Shown here: piece after piece, positions 50,200 through 61,590 of the stretch
Numbering within the stretch: position 1 is the first letter of the stretch
Layout: every line of letters begins with the position of its first letter
NCBI GenBank assembly: GCA_914767885.1
Contig: CAJZBQ010000018.1
Location: 248,001-312,000 of the forward strand
Length of the DNA stretch: 64,000 nt
Reading direction: 5' to 3'
Source: Blepharisma stoltei
Lineage: Eukaryota > Ciliophora > Heterotrichea > Heterotrichida > Blepharismidae
Notes under the pieces: generated by a model
The model's input: only the letters and a program-made list of their open reading frames with translations
Databases searched by the model: none
What the model was told of the DNA's origin: nothing
Position numbers and translations under genes: made by a program

Positions 50200-51826
50200 A
50201 TGGGCTGTGGTTCAAGCATGAATGACCCAGAGGTCAAGGCTTTATCTGATCAGCTAAAATCTTTCGTTATCGAAAAAGAAAAGCTTCAGAAAGAAGTCAA
50301 CGACATCAAAAGCAGCCTATCAAAGAAGTCCACTACCCATGATGAAATCAAAGCATTAGAGCACGAGAACAAGAAGCTAAAGCATGAAATTAAAGACCTT
50401 GAAAAAGACATTAAAGAAGCAGACCAAGACTCCAACACCAAAATTGCAGCCTTAGAAGCCAAAATTAAAGAAGTAGAAGAGGAATGGGAAAAGAAAAAAG
50501 CTGAGAGAAATGACGTAAGCAAAAAGCTTACAGAAGTCAATGGAGAATCAGCCAAACTGAATGATGAAGTAAAAGCGTTGAATTCTCAAAAGGCAGCTGA
50601 AGAGAAGAAAATAGCTGGCTTGAAACAAACTTTGGAAGAAAAATTAAAAATAACCAAAGATTGTGAAAGCTTGACAGAAAAGATTGCGGGTCTCAAAGAA
50701 ACAGTTGAGAAAAAGGATTCTTTGATTTCTGGCCTTGAAAAAGAGTTACTCTATTTCTAAAAAAATTCATTTTAATTGTATAATAGAGATTTCTATTAAA
50801 TCATAAAATCCATATTTATCATAGGAGTTAGCAGAAAACGAAACTGAGGGTACCGTTGAAGGATATGAGGCTGAATTAGCTGAAGCTAAAAAAGTTAACT
50901 ATAAAATAACAGAAGACACTTTAGCTCAAACTAAATTCTTACAAGAATGCAAAGCAGCTAACTATGGTAAAGCTCTAGAAAACGCTAAGGACAAGCAAAG
51001 TGAGCTACTCAAGCAGCTTGAAATAAAAAAAAGCGAAAGAGCTGCATATGAAAACCAAACTCGCAGCAAGCAATCCCAAATGGTAACCCTTCAAGAAACA
51101 TTAGAATCTAGAATTGCTAACTTAAACCCTATCACAGAAGAAGACTTCAACCAGCAAATTGCAGCTACTGAAAGTGTTAATGCAGAAATCCAGAAAGAAA
51201 TCCAAACCTTAGAAGCAACCAAAAATGCTAACTCCCCCCTCCCTCTGTGAGCGTACAAAACTATTAGAAAAAAATCTCTATTTTTTGCCGAAAACCCACT
51301 CTCCGTCAGCGAATAAAAATTTTTTTTAATAGAAAATTCTTTATGGAAAAAATTTTCTGATATATAAGTGATAATTATTATAATAAATCTCGAATTAATT
51401 CTGTTTAATTTTAAACAAATTGCGTTTTAAAACATAAATTTTTTAAATTAAATTAATATTTGCTTTCAAATTTTTGCGAAGTTGGATTTTTTTAAATTTC
51501 GAAAAAAAATTAACCCCCCTCTGTGAGCTAACAAGATTTTTTTGTTCGCTCACGGAGGGGGGAGTAAGAAAGAAGAATTAAAGCATATAATTGCTAATGA
51601 TGACCAAAGCCAAGAAAATGAAGTTGCCAGACAAATTTCTGATAAGGAAGCAGAAGTCCATACCCTTGAAGCTGATTGGAAAAAGAGAATTGCAGATATG
51701 AAGGAAACGATTCAGAGCTTAAGCAATGAAAGGAGATCACTTAAAGAAGAAATTCACAAACTCCATGAAGAACATCATGAAGTGGAGAAAAAGATTAAAA
51801 AGGCCAAAAAGCATCACCATCATTAA
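50200..51826 (+). CDS. Coiled-coil protein with myristoylation-type start
   Basis: MGCGSSMNDPEV suggests N-myristoylation. The rest is one long coiled coil (heptads through KALEHENKKLKHEIKDLEKD, then KKEELKHIIANDDQSQ), with a His-rich end (KKAKKHHHH). Removing 50747-50828 joins SGLEKE to LAENETEGTVEGY. Removing 51229-51564 joins LEATKNA to KKEELKHII. Both joins keep heptads. Stop TAA 51824-51826. The MGCG start resembles the CDPK and MGCC genes in this window, but no family was recognised. Confidence 0.82.
50747..50828. other. 82-bp IES with 6-bp GAGTTA repeat
   Basis: GAGTTA at 50743-50748 and 50825-50830 flanks an AT-rich segment with a TAA in frame. Removal leaves one GAGTTA, which encodes Glu-Leu of the coiled coil. 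Confidence 0.8.
51229..51564 (+). mobile_element. IES, MITE family 1
   Basis: 336 bp with TAA at 51229-51231 and 51565-51567. Two direct motif copies at left (CTCTGTGAGCGTACAAAA and CTCCGTCAGCGAATAAAA), hairpin at right. Removal keeps frame. Confidence 0.92.
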
Positions 51827-51868
51827 TTTAAGAATAAGAAATCATTATTAAAAAATGATGATTACTAC

Positions 51869-52954
51869 TTAACGGTTTGAAGGCTTATAGCCATTTCTGC
51901 TTCTCCAATGTCTTTGAATCGTTATAGCAGCCTTCTCTTCTTCGATTTGTCTTGTATCCCGTCTTCTCAAATCGTTTTCTTGCCTCCTAACACTGCTTTC
52001 TTGTCTTTTAATACTGCTTTCTTGTCTTTTCACACTGCTTTCTTGTCTTTTCACACTGCTTTCTTGTCTTTTAATACTGCTTTCTTGTCTTTTAATACTG
52101 CTTGTGTTACTTATGTTAAGTCTATTCATTCTGCTTTCAAGCTCAGATAGTGAAATACTTCCGCTTCGATTGATATCAATTAATGCAAAAATCTGTTTAC
52201 ATTCTGCTGGAGATAAATCTACATTTAGCTTGCTTAACCCTTTTTTCATCTCATTCAAATTAATGCACCCATCATGGTTGGCATCTAAAAATTTGAATAT
52301 CTCTTTTATAGATCTTCCACTTTTAGTCAAAGCACAATAGACATCTCGAAGGAAATCTCTTTCTTTTACTTCAATAACCTGTCTATCATATTTCCATACT
52401 TTTACTAATTCTCCAATATGCAGCTTATTAATCCCAGCTCTAAATCCAGCAATTCTGAGTAATGCTAGCATTTCATGAGGAGTAATATGAAGTTTTTCAA
52501 AGCCATTAATAAGCTCTGTTTTCGTTAAATATTCGCTGCAATTTTCGTCGACTTCAGCTAGTCAGGCCATTAATGATCTTGGGGCAATTTTAATTTGAAG
52601 CTTTTGCAAAAGTGGAAAATCATTGAAATTCGTTTCATTATTGTTTTCTTTTACAGGCTCGTAAAAGTTATCTAGAGATTTTAAAAAAAGTTTGCCTGCT
52701 TTGAATCTTTCCACTTTGTTTTTGTTGTAATCGTTTCTCTCTTTGGTGATTCTGTCTAATAATGATGGGATAAATTGACGGGTTTGTGTTTGCCAATTTT
52801 CACCTGTAGATTTATTGAGATATTCAGATAAATCAGGACTTAATAGGGATAAACAGAGCTCAGAACTTGTTAAGCTTTGGATTCCGGCATTTGATAGTTT
52901 GGACACGATGGATTGCTTTATGTTATTAGCTTGAGTAATGCTGTAATTTTGCAT
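51869..52954 (-). CDS. EF-hand protein with IQ motif and heptapeptide repeat
   Basis: One frame of 361 codons with TGA Trp (SLMA-W-LAEVDENCS). ATG 52954-52952 starts MQNYSITQANN. EF-hands: DANHDGCINLNEM and DINRSGSISLSEL, preceded by more divergent EF-like helices (EYLTKTELINGFEKL). A tandem run of SI/VKRQES units (about seven, 21 bp each) follows. The end is an IQ motif AAITIQRHWRSRNGYK that would bind calmodulin or a centrin-like light chain. Plausibly cytoskeletal. The repeat may vary in length between alleles. Confidence 0.82.
51965..52115 (-). repeat. 21-bp coding minisatellite, about seven units
   Basis: Unit approx. TTTCTTGTCTTTTAATACTGC on the plus strand, alternating TTTTAATACTG and TTTTCACACTG. 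On the coding strand it encodes SSIKRQE or SSVKRQE. Confidence 0.9.
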
Positions 52955-52993
52955 TTTAAGTATTTTTAATAAATTAAAGTTAATTATAAAATT

Positions 52994-53580
52994 TAATCTT
53001 TTGTTGAAGTTGATTTTTTATGTTTTGGAATATAAAGCCATAGAAGTATGCAGCCAATAAGTACAAAGCTAAAAAAGAAAATTGATTTTCAAGAAAGTGT
53101 TTCAATAAAGCTGTTTATCACCTCTCCAAGCAAGGTAGCATAAAGATTAGATTCAAGCATTTTGTGATTTGCCTTCAGCTTTAAGCACTTTTCTTTTTCC
53201 CTGCAATATTCTTCAGCCATAGGAATCCTTAGTTCTGTGTCACATCTATTTCTTTCATAATCTCGCCTGCATTGGTCTATTTCGGTCTCTAAGAGTAATT
53301 CATTTTGTCTTCTCAGGCTCATTACATCATCATTTCAGAGTTTTAATAGCGATAAAAAAACGATAATCACAATAAGAGCAGAAAGTATTAAAATAGAGTT
53401 CTTTGAATTAATTGTATTTGAGTAATTCACTTGTGGGATGTTTTCCGATGAAAAAATAAGTTCTGTTTTGCACTGAGAAAGATTTATACTCCTCTTAAGC
53501 TTTTCAGTTATTAATTTTTTCACCAGTTTTTGACTTCTTTGATAATGTAATTGATGACGTCTAGATGCTGATAATCTCAT
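52994..53580 (-). CDS. Brr6/Brl1-type nuclear envelope protein
   Basis: Nuclear-envelope/ER membrane protein family acting in nuclear pore assembly. One frame of 195 codons with two TGA Trp (LLKL-W-NDDV; ETLS-W-KSIFF). First membrane segment ILILSALIVIIVFLSLLKL. A lumenal domain with paired cysteines follows: IDQCRRDYERNRCDTELRIP, then EEYCREKEKC. The family signature LYATLLGEVINSFIETLSWK leads into the second segment IFFFSFVLIGCILLWLYI. The two-TM, four-Cys layout and the NSF-x-E motif match the Brr6-like C_C domain. Stop TAA 52994-52996. No IES. Confidence 0.85.
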
Positions 53581-55401
53581 TTATATCATATTTAATTACC
53601 ATATTAGCCTTTCCAAAAATAGAATTAAGCTAAGAAATCTATAGCTGAAATGAACTGACTGGTAATAATTTAGATAGGCATCATTCTAAATCTTTTGAGT
53701 AATTTAAAAAACCATTATACTAAATGAAAAAATTCATCTATACTTTTCTTTTATTTAAAATTGCTAAAGGATTTCAGAGAAAATTCAAGTATAATCACCA
53801 TTTTAATACGTATTAGTTTCTTCTTTATATATGTTTTCATCGATTTTATCAATATAATTCTAATTACAAATTAATAAAAAATTTATCATTTTTAATTAAG
53901 CTTAGTCTTAATAACTTCTTTGTATATTGGATTTTTAGTAAAAAGTGATTATGAGAAAAATTTTTGCTTGAGTCATTTTATTTAGCAACAGGGCTCTACA
54001 AGTAGTCATATCTGTTTAATAATGAAACAATGCCTTTTAAATTGATTGCAATTATTCTTATTAAAGGTATCAAAAATCAAATCTTTATAATTTTGTTTAA
54101 AACGATAATTTTATTCAATATTGATATTAACTTTTATCATGATTTCATTTCTCTTTAACAATTAAATTGATAGGCGAGCTTATTGGCCTATTTTTAAAAT
54201 AGACATTAAATGTTATGAAATTATAATTAGAACCCTACAGAGAAAGTTTTCTTTAAAAATCTCAATTTTTACAACAATAGACTTGCTTTATGGTAACGAT
54301 AAAGCTTTTCCATTGAGACTGTTTCAGAAAATTTCGACAAACTTCAAATTATAATTTTTTCAACAATTTTAGATAATCAAAGGGCTTTCTCCAAAGAAAC
54401 TTTCTTCTCCAATTTAAAATTCTAAAATAATTTGAACTATATTTTCAATCATAAATCTTAAAAAGATTTTTATTAACTCCCCCATCCTTGTTCGAACGAT
54501 TGACTGTAAAAATTCCTAAAAATTTGGGGAAATTAACCCCCCATCCTTGATCGAACGATTTTCATATCATGCAAAATTTTTATATGTATAAAAATATATT
54601 AGTTATCAAAAGCTTGGGAAGATGTACCTAATGAAGTTGTTTTCAGAGCTTTGAGACGGCAGAAAGCTACGAAATTAACCATCCGAAGTGATTTAGCCAT
54701 CAACCTAAGCTTAAAAACTCAATAATCTAATAAAATACAGATTCTTTAAAATTTTAAAAAAAAAAAAAATTTTAATTCAATAAGGAACAAATTAAAATTT
54801 ATACAGTTTAAAGGGATAACTAATAAGTCAAAATATTAAAAATTGGTATTTTATGAAAATAATTCAATTTTTTGCTGTAAAAATAATTATTAAATACTCT
54901 TAACCCTCTTATTTAAAAGTAAATAAAAAAAATATATATATATTTTATTTTATATATAAATTTTTTTCCCCAAAAAAATTTTTTAACCCCCATCCTTGAT
55001 AGAACGATGGCGAGTCGTTCGATCAAGGATGGGGGGGAGTAAGAATAAAAATCCAAAACTCCATACTTAATTTACGCCTTTGAAACATAACCATGGTTTC
55101 CAGAAGTTCCATAATTAAAACTTGCAAGGCAATATTGCTAATTCAGCCTTAAGAGCTATTATATGATATTAAATTATCATTTTCTGAGTCAATCATATCT
55201 AAATAAGCAGCATGGACTTAATTTTTATCAATGGGGCAATGCGTATTTTCTATAAGTAAATGCAGTTAAATGATAAAAAAAAATTTTCTCGTTTTCAAAA
55301 AGACCCTGATCAGGAAATCTTGCATCTACTTTTAAAATATATTTATGGATATTGTATTTCAATTGGTTGATTTATGTAATTCTTAATTTGGTTATAAAAA
55401 T
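53581..55401. other. Intergenic with one MITE family 2 copy
   Basis: 1.8 kb of AT-rich DNA between divergent genes. Apart from the MITE at 54474-55039, nothing was recognised. Confidence 0.5.
54474..55039 (+). mobile_element. MITE family 2, intergenic copy
   Basis: 566 bp with TAA repeats (54474-54476 and 55040-55042). Same order as the other family 2 copies. The left motif is mutated to ATCCTTGTTCGAACGAT and one hairpin arm to GATAGAACGAT. Confidence 0.9.
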
Positions 55402-56318
55402 ATGACGAAATTCGAGGCCATGAGCCACATGTTGATCAAGAAAATTTCAAACCAAGAATCAGAAGTTAAGCATTTGGATATCTTTTCAGTTGAGCGACCT
55501 CTGCCCATCCATCTGTTTACATATCTTGAATACCTTCAAGATGAGCTAGAATGCTCAGACGCGGTTTTTGCGCTAGCTTACTTGTACATTGAAAAGTTAC
55601 TCCAAAAATACCCTAAATTTGTAATAAACGCGTCCAATTTACTTACTCCCCCCTCCGTGAGTGAACAAAACCATTAGAAAAATCCCTATTTTTTGCTGAA
55701 AAACGCACCTTCCGTGAGTCAACAAAAATTGTGTTAATAGAAAAAATTTTTATGAAAAATTTTTTTTGATATATAAATGATAATTAGTATAATGAAATCT
55801 AGAGCTAATTCTGTTTAATTTTAAACGAATTGCTTTTTAAAACATAAATTTTATAAATTAAATTAATATTTGCTTTCCAATTTTTGCGAATCAGAATTTT
55901 TTTAAATTTCGAAAAAAAAAAATTAACCCCCCTCCTTGAGTGAAAAAAATTTTTTTTGTTCACTCACGGAGGGGGGGGAGTTAGGCTTACGTTTACATCA
56001 GTAGTTTCTGCTTTTAAATTTACTGAAGATAAAATCATTTCATATAACGACATTGCTAAACTTGGCCATTTAGACGTAAAAGAGCTGTCAGTGCTAGAAA
56101 GGGTATTTCTCTCCTCTTTAGAATATGAACTTTGGGACGAAGAAATAAGACAAAATTATGAAGATTTATTAATAAGCTGAAACAATTTCAGCATGTATAG
56201 TGATATAGAGTATGATGAGGACCTAGAAGATATAGGAAACTTAAGTACGAGTACTACTGTGAGCTTAGATGAACTAACAAATTTCTCTGAGCTGAGCGCC
56301 TTTTTCACAGACATATAA
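55402..56318 (+). CDS. P/U-type (PHO80-like) cyclin
   Basis: Regulatory subunit for a cyclin-dependent kinase. ATG 55402 starts MTKFEAMSHMLIKKISNQES. The cyclin box is RPLPIHLFTYLEYLQDELEC, then SDAVFALAYLYIEKLLQKYP. After removal of 55643-55980 come NASNLLRLTFTSVVSAFKFT, DKIISYNDIAKLGHLD and LSVLERVFLSSLEYELWDEE. Order and spacing match plant CYCP/CYCU and yeast Pho80. TGA Trp at 56178-56180 (LLIS-W-NNFS). Acidic C-terminus. Stop TAA 56316-56318. Confidence 0.88.
55643..55980 (+). mobile_element. IES, MITE family 1
   Basis: 338 bp with TTA at 55643-55645 and 55981-55983, two direct motif copies at left and hairpin at right. It lies inside the cyclin box; excision joins NASNLL to RLTFTSVV. 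Confidence 0.93.
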
Positions 56319-56852
56319 TGGTAAAATAACACCTTTTTTATTCTCAGAACTGATGAAATTTAAAATTTGATGTTCATCAAACTATCCTGCTTCCATATAT
56401 CCCAATACAAATATTTATTAATTTTCTATAAAAAAGTCCAAAAAAATACACAAACAGTGTGATGATTTATAATTTTATAAATTAATGTAGTGATTAGGAT
56501 TGAATTTAAAATTTATAATAGGTATGGATAGAATTATTATTTCATTACAAGCAATTTAACATTTTCCTTTTAATTAAATTATAATTGACGAATAATTAGA
56601 CCATTCTATTACTTTCTTAAAAGTGAAACCGATAGAAAAAAATTTTATTATGATGATAAAATTATTTGTTTTAAATTATATTAAGACAAATTAAAACATG
56701 CAGGATAATTTTGAATTAAAAGATATGCCTTATTCTAATTATTTATAAATGCTATTATTAGCAATAGGTTAAATTAAGATATAAAAACAGATAACTCTTT
56801 AACAAAATAGACTGTTTTCATATATTAAAAAGGTATAAATCTTGTAAAGCGA
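56319..56852. other. Intergenic, AT-rich
   Basis: Between convergent genes. Nothing recognised. Confidence 0.5.
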
Positions 56853-57617
56853 TTAGCTATAAAACGTTGACCTACAAGGACTCAATTCAGCCCTAAATGA
56901 TGCAACAAGTCTTGAACTTGGTCTTGTATACAATAGGGTTGGTGTTGGTGGATAATGAGGATAGTTCCTCAGCATCCATGGAGAATATGAAGGCCTTGGA
57001 TCAGGAGTTCTAGAAAGCCTATTTTTCATAAGAAAAGGTGTGCTTTTATTAAACAATAAAAGTAAAATTTCATTTAATCGGTCAGAGTAAGCTTTAACGT
57101 CTTTGCTAGATATAGCACTGTTTAGCATTTCAAAAAAAGAATCATAAAATTCTTGAAAAACGATTCCTGAATCCTTTCCAAAATCAACAGAAAGGTCAAT
57201 CTGGAGGTTTTTCGCGTTGTAGCGAGAGTATAAGGCATCTGCAAATATTTGCTGCAGTTTGGAATAAGAATTTTTTGAAAGTAACTTGCCTTGGCTAGGG
57301 TTTATGTATGATCAAATCGATTTGAGACCTTGAAAAATGTTATTATTCATTCGTATAACAGATTTTTCAAGGAGGTCTGACACTTTGTAGGTTTGTGTGG
57401 TAAAAGCTGCTATTTCTACAAACATGCAGCCATAATCATCAATAAGCAGCTTAACTTGCTTCCTTTTTATGAATTTTTTGTCTAGTAAATACCCTCTACA
57501 GCCTTCGCACTCCCATTTCAAATTTTTAGATCTCAAGGGAGAATAATTTTTGCATAAAATTTCGATTTCTTTGAGTAAAGCTTCCTCAAAGATCTGCTTT
57601 TTATTATCTCCTTTCAT
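56853..57617 (-). CDS. Hypothetical protein with Cys pair motifs
   Basis: One frame of 254 codons with TGA Trp (LKSI-W-SYINPSQ). ATG 57617-57615 starts MKGDNKKQIFEEALLKEIEI. Early motif WECEGCRGYLLDKKF with Cys pair ECEGC; then QVKLLIDDYGCMFVEIAAF. The second half is helical, and the C-terminus is Pro/Arg/Ser-rich (PDPRPSYSPW; HYPPTPTLLYTRPSSR). No family recognised. Confidence 0.7.
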
Positions 57618-57867
57618 TTTTGGTATAAATACTCCATTTTAGGACTCTTTCTCAATAAAGTTATAGACATTCAACTGTAAATCAAATTAAATTATTATAA
57701 ATGACTCCTAAGAATAGATTAATTAGAAAGGAAAGGCTGATAAATTTAAATAAATTTATCAATATATTAATTATAGTATGATTTTTTTGTATCAGGTGGG
57801 TTTTTTTATTTTTTCAAATCTAATAAAAATTATAATTTAAATCCTTTAATACTAATTTGAGTATGAA

Positions 57868-58851
57868 TTATAGATTCGGCGCAAAGCATGGTTGAACTTT
57901 ATCTATATATTTGCTGGTAATTTCAAGTTTGATTCCTAAATTTGATATTGGTTCCAAGCCATTTGAAATGGCTTTAATACTAAATTGATGACATACAGAA
58001 ATTTCCAAAAAATCATTCAATTTTTGAGATATATTGAGGCCAAATACTCCGTTACCTCCTACTCTTACTTTAATAATCTTATTTTTGCCAGCATCATATT
58101 GAAGAACAAATTTTATATCGGCTGAGTGGTTATGTAATAATTTTAGAGATGCTGCACATGTAAGCGATTGATTTATTTTATGTGATATATATGCAGCAAT
58201 CCCTTCTTTTAATAATGAATTTTTTGTTTGGTTTAAATATTTTAAAGCGGCATTACTCTTTTTATCAGACCATCATACAGCGATACTTTTGTTTTCAAGC
58301 TGCTTTAACCCATAGTTATAGCCAATCCTAAATCCAAGTCCATAAATTCCTATTGGCTTTACTGCCCAAAAATCCATTAGCTTGGTACTTAAAACAGTCA
58401 GTTGGCTGTTTATTTCTGAACTTTTATATTTAATTGACGCAGAGTAATTCCTTTCATGATTTTCTTTATTGGTTTTAAATGAAATTTTATATGGATTATA
58501 ATGATAATCAAGTTTCGTTGATGAATTTAAATTTGTGAAATATTTGTGTTGAATAAATCATGATTTATAAGCTGCATTAAGATCCTGAATCCCTAAAAAA
58601 AATACTTGGCCATCATCATTCTTAGAACATATTACAGAACCTTTTACAGAACCTTGTAGAAAAGCTTTTGTGTCAAAACGCGTTTTAAAGCCTATATTTT
58701 GATCGAATTGGAATATCAAATTATTAGAGAATCCTTGCTTTAAGCATTTTTTTTGGTTTTCCTCGATTTTTGAGTAGCCAGGAATATCTCCCATTTTTTG
58801 AGTTTGATATTTAAATATTAAACCCTTTAGAAAATAATTTCTATTTTTCAT
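57868..58851 (-). CDS. VDAC-like mitochondrial beta-barrel (porin 3 fold)
   Basis: 327 codons with TGA Trp at two places (AAYKS-W-FIQHKY; SIAV-WW-SDKKS). ATG 58851-58849. The sequence is a succession of short amphipathic strands (LIFQFDQNIGFKTRFDTKAF, KGSVICSKNDDGQVFFLGIQ, KVRVGGNGVFGLNISQKL). It ends in a strand-like NLGIKLEIT, consistent with a 19-stranded VDAC or Tom40. The region LLKEGIAAYISHKINQSL suits the family. Which of the two it is cannot be decided by eye. Confidence 0.62.
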
Positions 58852-59462
58852 TTAAGTATCAAAAAATTATTTATATAGTCTTTCAGTACGCATACTTTTC
58901 CTGGTAAATTTAATCTAGTTAATGTATGCATATTTCACTATAATATATTAGGTGAATTGATTTTTCAATTGCAAATACCTGCTAATATGTTTGATCCTTA
59001 TAATAAATTTCACAAGAACTAAAATATGTGCAATAAAATTATAATGCACAGTATAATCTTCTCATTATTTTAAAATTTATATCCATGATAAATCTTATAT
59101 GTATCTGTAAATGCACATTAAACTCCTTGAAAGTCAAATTATAATTATGAATTAGGTTTGGCAGTTCACGTCTATTCACTCTGTTACTTTGAGCTATCAA
59201 TGGCAAGGGCTTATATCTATCATCAAGTGAAATGATAAAACTTAAATATCGAGATTGAGGATTTTGCATTAGTTGATTTAATCTGTCCAGCACTTCTATA
59301 AACTCATCATCAGTGTATTATTTTTTGTGAGCATTGACCAAGAATTCATATCTTATTGTATGGCACAGCACTAATTTTTCGTTTACTTCTCTCTACATAA
59401 TTTTAAAATCTCAATTATATGAGTTCATATTAATTTAATATTATTGAAGTTGACTTAGCGAA
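58852..59462. other. Region between divergent genes with an ORF remnant
   Basis: AT-rich. It contains the minus-strand frame described at 59039-59400; otherwise no features. Confidence 0.4.
59039..59400 (-). other. Possible gene fragment
   Basis: A minus-strand frame reads LCHTIRYEFLVNAHKK, one TAA, then YTDDEFIEVLDRLNQLMQNP in the same frame. It continues through LSFIISLDDRYKPLPLIAQS to a stop at 59039. Composition is coding-like but there is no ATG and one in-frame stop, so it is either a remnant or has an undetected insert. Family unknown. Confidence 0.3.
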
Positions 59463-61484
59463 ATGGAAAACGATGAAACCACGAATTTTGAGATTTTATC
59501 TGCAAACGATAAAAGCTTTGAAGTGCTATCAGGAGAAATTTGTCAAGAAAATCAGAATGAAAAAGAAGTTGAAATAATTTATGCTAACCAAATTTTTGAT
59601 GTCTTAGAAAATGTAATGGCCACTCTAAATTTAGAAGAAAGAAGACTTAGAATGAGTAGCGATGAATTTTACATTGCAACTGAAGGGAATGAAGAAATAG
59701 AAAAAGATAAAGAAGCAGCCAAGCAAGAGGAAGTAAACTATTACCCTGCCTGCAATGATGAAACAAATTGGTTTTCAAAATTCGGCACAAATATTCGATA
59801 TAAATTAGAAGACATTGAAAATATGCCGATTTTTGGATACGATAAAGCAGATTTTGATGAGAATTGTAGCGATATTGTACTTTTGGCTAGAATTTATAGA
59901 ATATCTGCAGGGAAGCTTTATAAGAGAAATAGCTTTGTAATTGGAAATCCTAGATGCTTGAAAAAGAAGTTTTTTGATGATTTTAAAAAATTGATATGAG
60001 TTACATATAGATCAGGGTTTAGGCCTCTTCAATCTCGAGAAGGAGGCTCTGTGAAATCTTTTACATCTGATGTAGGCTGGGGCTGCACTATTAGGGTTGG
60101 ACAAATGATGCTTCTAAATACCCTTAAAAGACACTTGAAAGGTAGCACAACAGAAATAGATCTCCTAAAACTAATCCAGGAAAATTCTTTTTCAGCTGGC
60201 TTTTCTCTTCATAAGTTTATGGAAATTAGCCACGAGTTTCTAAAAAAACCTGGGGATTGGCATTCTCCTTCAATGGTAAGCCACTTTATTGAAAAATTAT
60301 CAGAAATAAATCAGATACCTAATTTCAAGGTAAAAGTATTTATGGATTCAATGCTGTATAGAGACCAAGTTTATGCAATTGCAACTGAGAAACCTATAGA
60401 GAGAGTGTTTAATTAGGGAGGGTAAAAGCGGGTTTATTTCAGCCCCTGATCCAGTCGTGCTCCAGCTTCAGGCTCAATGTGACGCTAGTCACCAAAGCCA
60501 CCTAACGCTATTTTCTGTCGACGTCATCAAAAATGCGACGTCGACATCTTTCGGGAGACTCACCCGAGAACCTGCTTGGACCCAAAAAAATTTAGCAAAG
60601 GACTCTCTTAAACCCCTGGTAGTGCTCATGATATGAGGGGAACGTCCAAAGCTTCCTTCTGGAACTACCTCCGCCATTTGCAGGCAGCATAATGCTCCTC
60701 CAGGAGTGCCTACTTGGTATTGCGCAGTCTGTCTTTCGTCTGTGGGTCGAGGAGAGGCCCAGTCAGCCCAAACCTCCACCCACCCCGGAAATCACACCCC
60801 ATCTAACCCCGTGGCGCTTCGGGGCCACCATTTTGTTAAGTGACCCCGAATTTTGGAATTTTTTGTTTGTCTGTCGGGCTGCGGCCTTCGCCATCATGGA
60901 AGGCGTAATTTTTGAAACCTATAGAAGAAATAAGAAAAATTTGCATATGCCCAGATGATAAAGATGAAGTAATTAAATTTGAAAAGGTGGGAGATATTAT
61001 ATGCTCTATGTGCAATAAAAAAACAAGTGATTATACATGAAAGAATTCTGTCTTACTTATATTTCCCCTTATGCTTGGCTTTAAGAAGATTCAGCCTGAG
61101 TATAGTGAAACAATAAAATTTTTCTTATCTCTTCCACAAACTGCAGGAGCCATTGGAGGAAAACCAAGATCAGCTTTGTATCTGGTAGGGTATCAAGGAA
61201 ATTCTTTGTTGTTTTTAGACCCTCATTTTGTTCAGCCATCACTTACAGGTATTGAAGAACTGTCTAGTAGCATTGATAGCTATCATTGCGATTCGCCCAA
61301 ACTTATTCCTATAAACTCTGCTGAAAGCTCAATTTCTCTTTGCTTTTATATTAAAGATGAACTTGAGTTCAATAAATTTCTAGATAAAATAGAAGAAAAT
61401 AGAAGATTAATCCATGGAGTTATTTTGGTAAAGAATCAAGAATTAAAGCAGAGTAATGAAGAAATGCTATTTTTTCAAAATTAA
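59463..61484 (+). CDS. ATG4: ATG4 cysteine protease (autophagy)
   Basis: Processes and delipidates ATG8 during autophagosome formation. ATG 59463. After an acidic N-terminal region come W-VTYRSGFRPL (W encoded by TGA 59997-59999), the catalytic Cys motif SDVGWGCTIRVGQMML, FSAGFSLHKFMEIS and PGDWHSPSMV. After removal of a 525-bp insert (60395-60919) come EKPIEEIRKICICPDDKDEV, a CSMC pair, and YT-W-KNSVLLIFPLMLG with TGA Trp. Then LPQTAGAIGGKPRSALYLVG and the catalytic Asp-His motif LFLDPHFVQP. The CxC...CxxC pairs flanking the insert are unusual for ATG4. Stop TAA 61482-61484. Confidence 0.93.
60389..60925. mobile_element. IES: SINE-like family A insertion with perfect 12-bp duplication
   Basis: GAAACCTATAGA at 60389-60400 and 60914-60925 flanks a GC-rich family A element in minus orientation. 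Excision at a TA inside the duplication (60395 to 60920) leaves one copy and restores TEKPIEEIRKICIC exactly. This is the longest family A copy (about 510 bp): CAAAATGGTGGCCCCGAAGC, GGGCTGACTGGGCCTCTCC, GAGGAGCATTATGCTGCCTG, AAGAGAGTCCTTTGC and the end CTGAAATAAACCC. Confidence 0.88.
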
Positions 61485-61590
61485 ATGAAAATTTAATTAT
61501 AGTATGTGCTTAATTTTAAGTTTATAAATAATCTCAAAAAAGACTTTTTTGTTTAATAAATATTTAGCAAAAATAATATTAAGATAAAAA

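Noticed and set aside
50286-50555. Minus Ser-rich ORF
   Set aside because: Antisense of a Lys/Glu-rich coiled-coil gene; a composition artefact.
60489-60779. Minus-strand ORF of 96 codons and the overlapping plus ORF at 60692-60958
   Set aside because: Both lie in the family A insert in ATG4. The corresponding frames are broken in the 34-kb and 36-kb copies.
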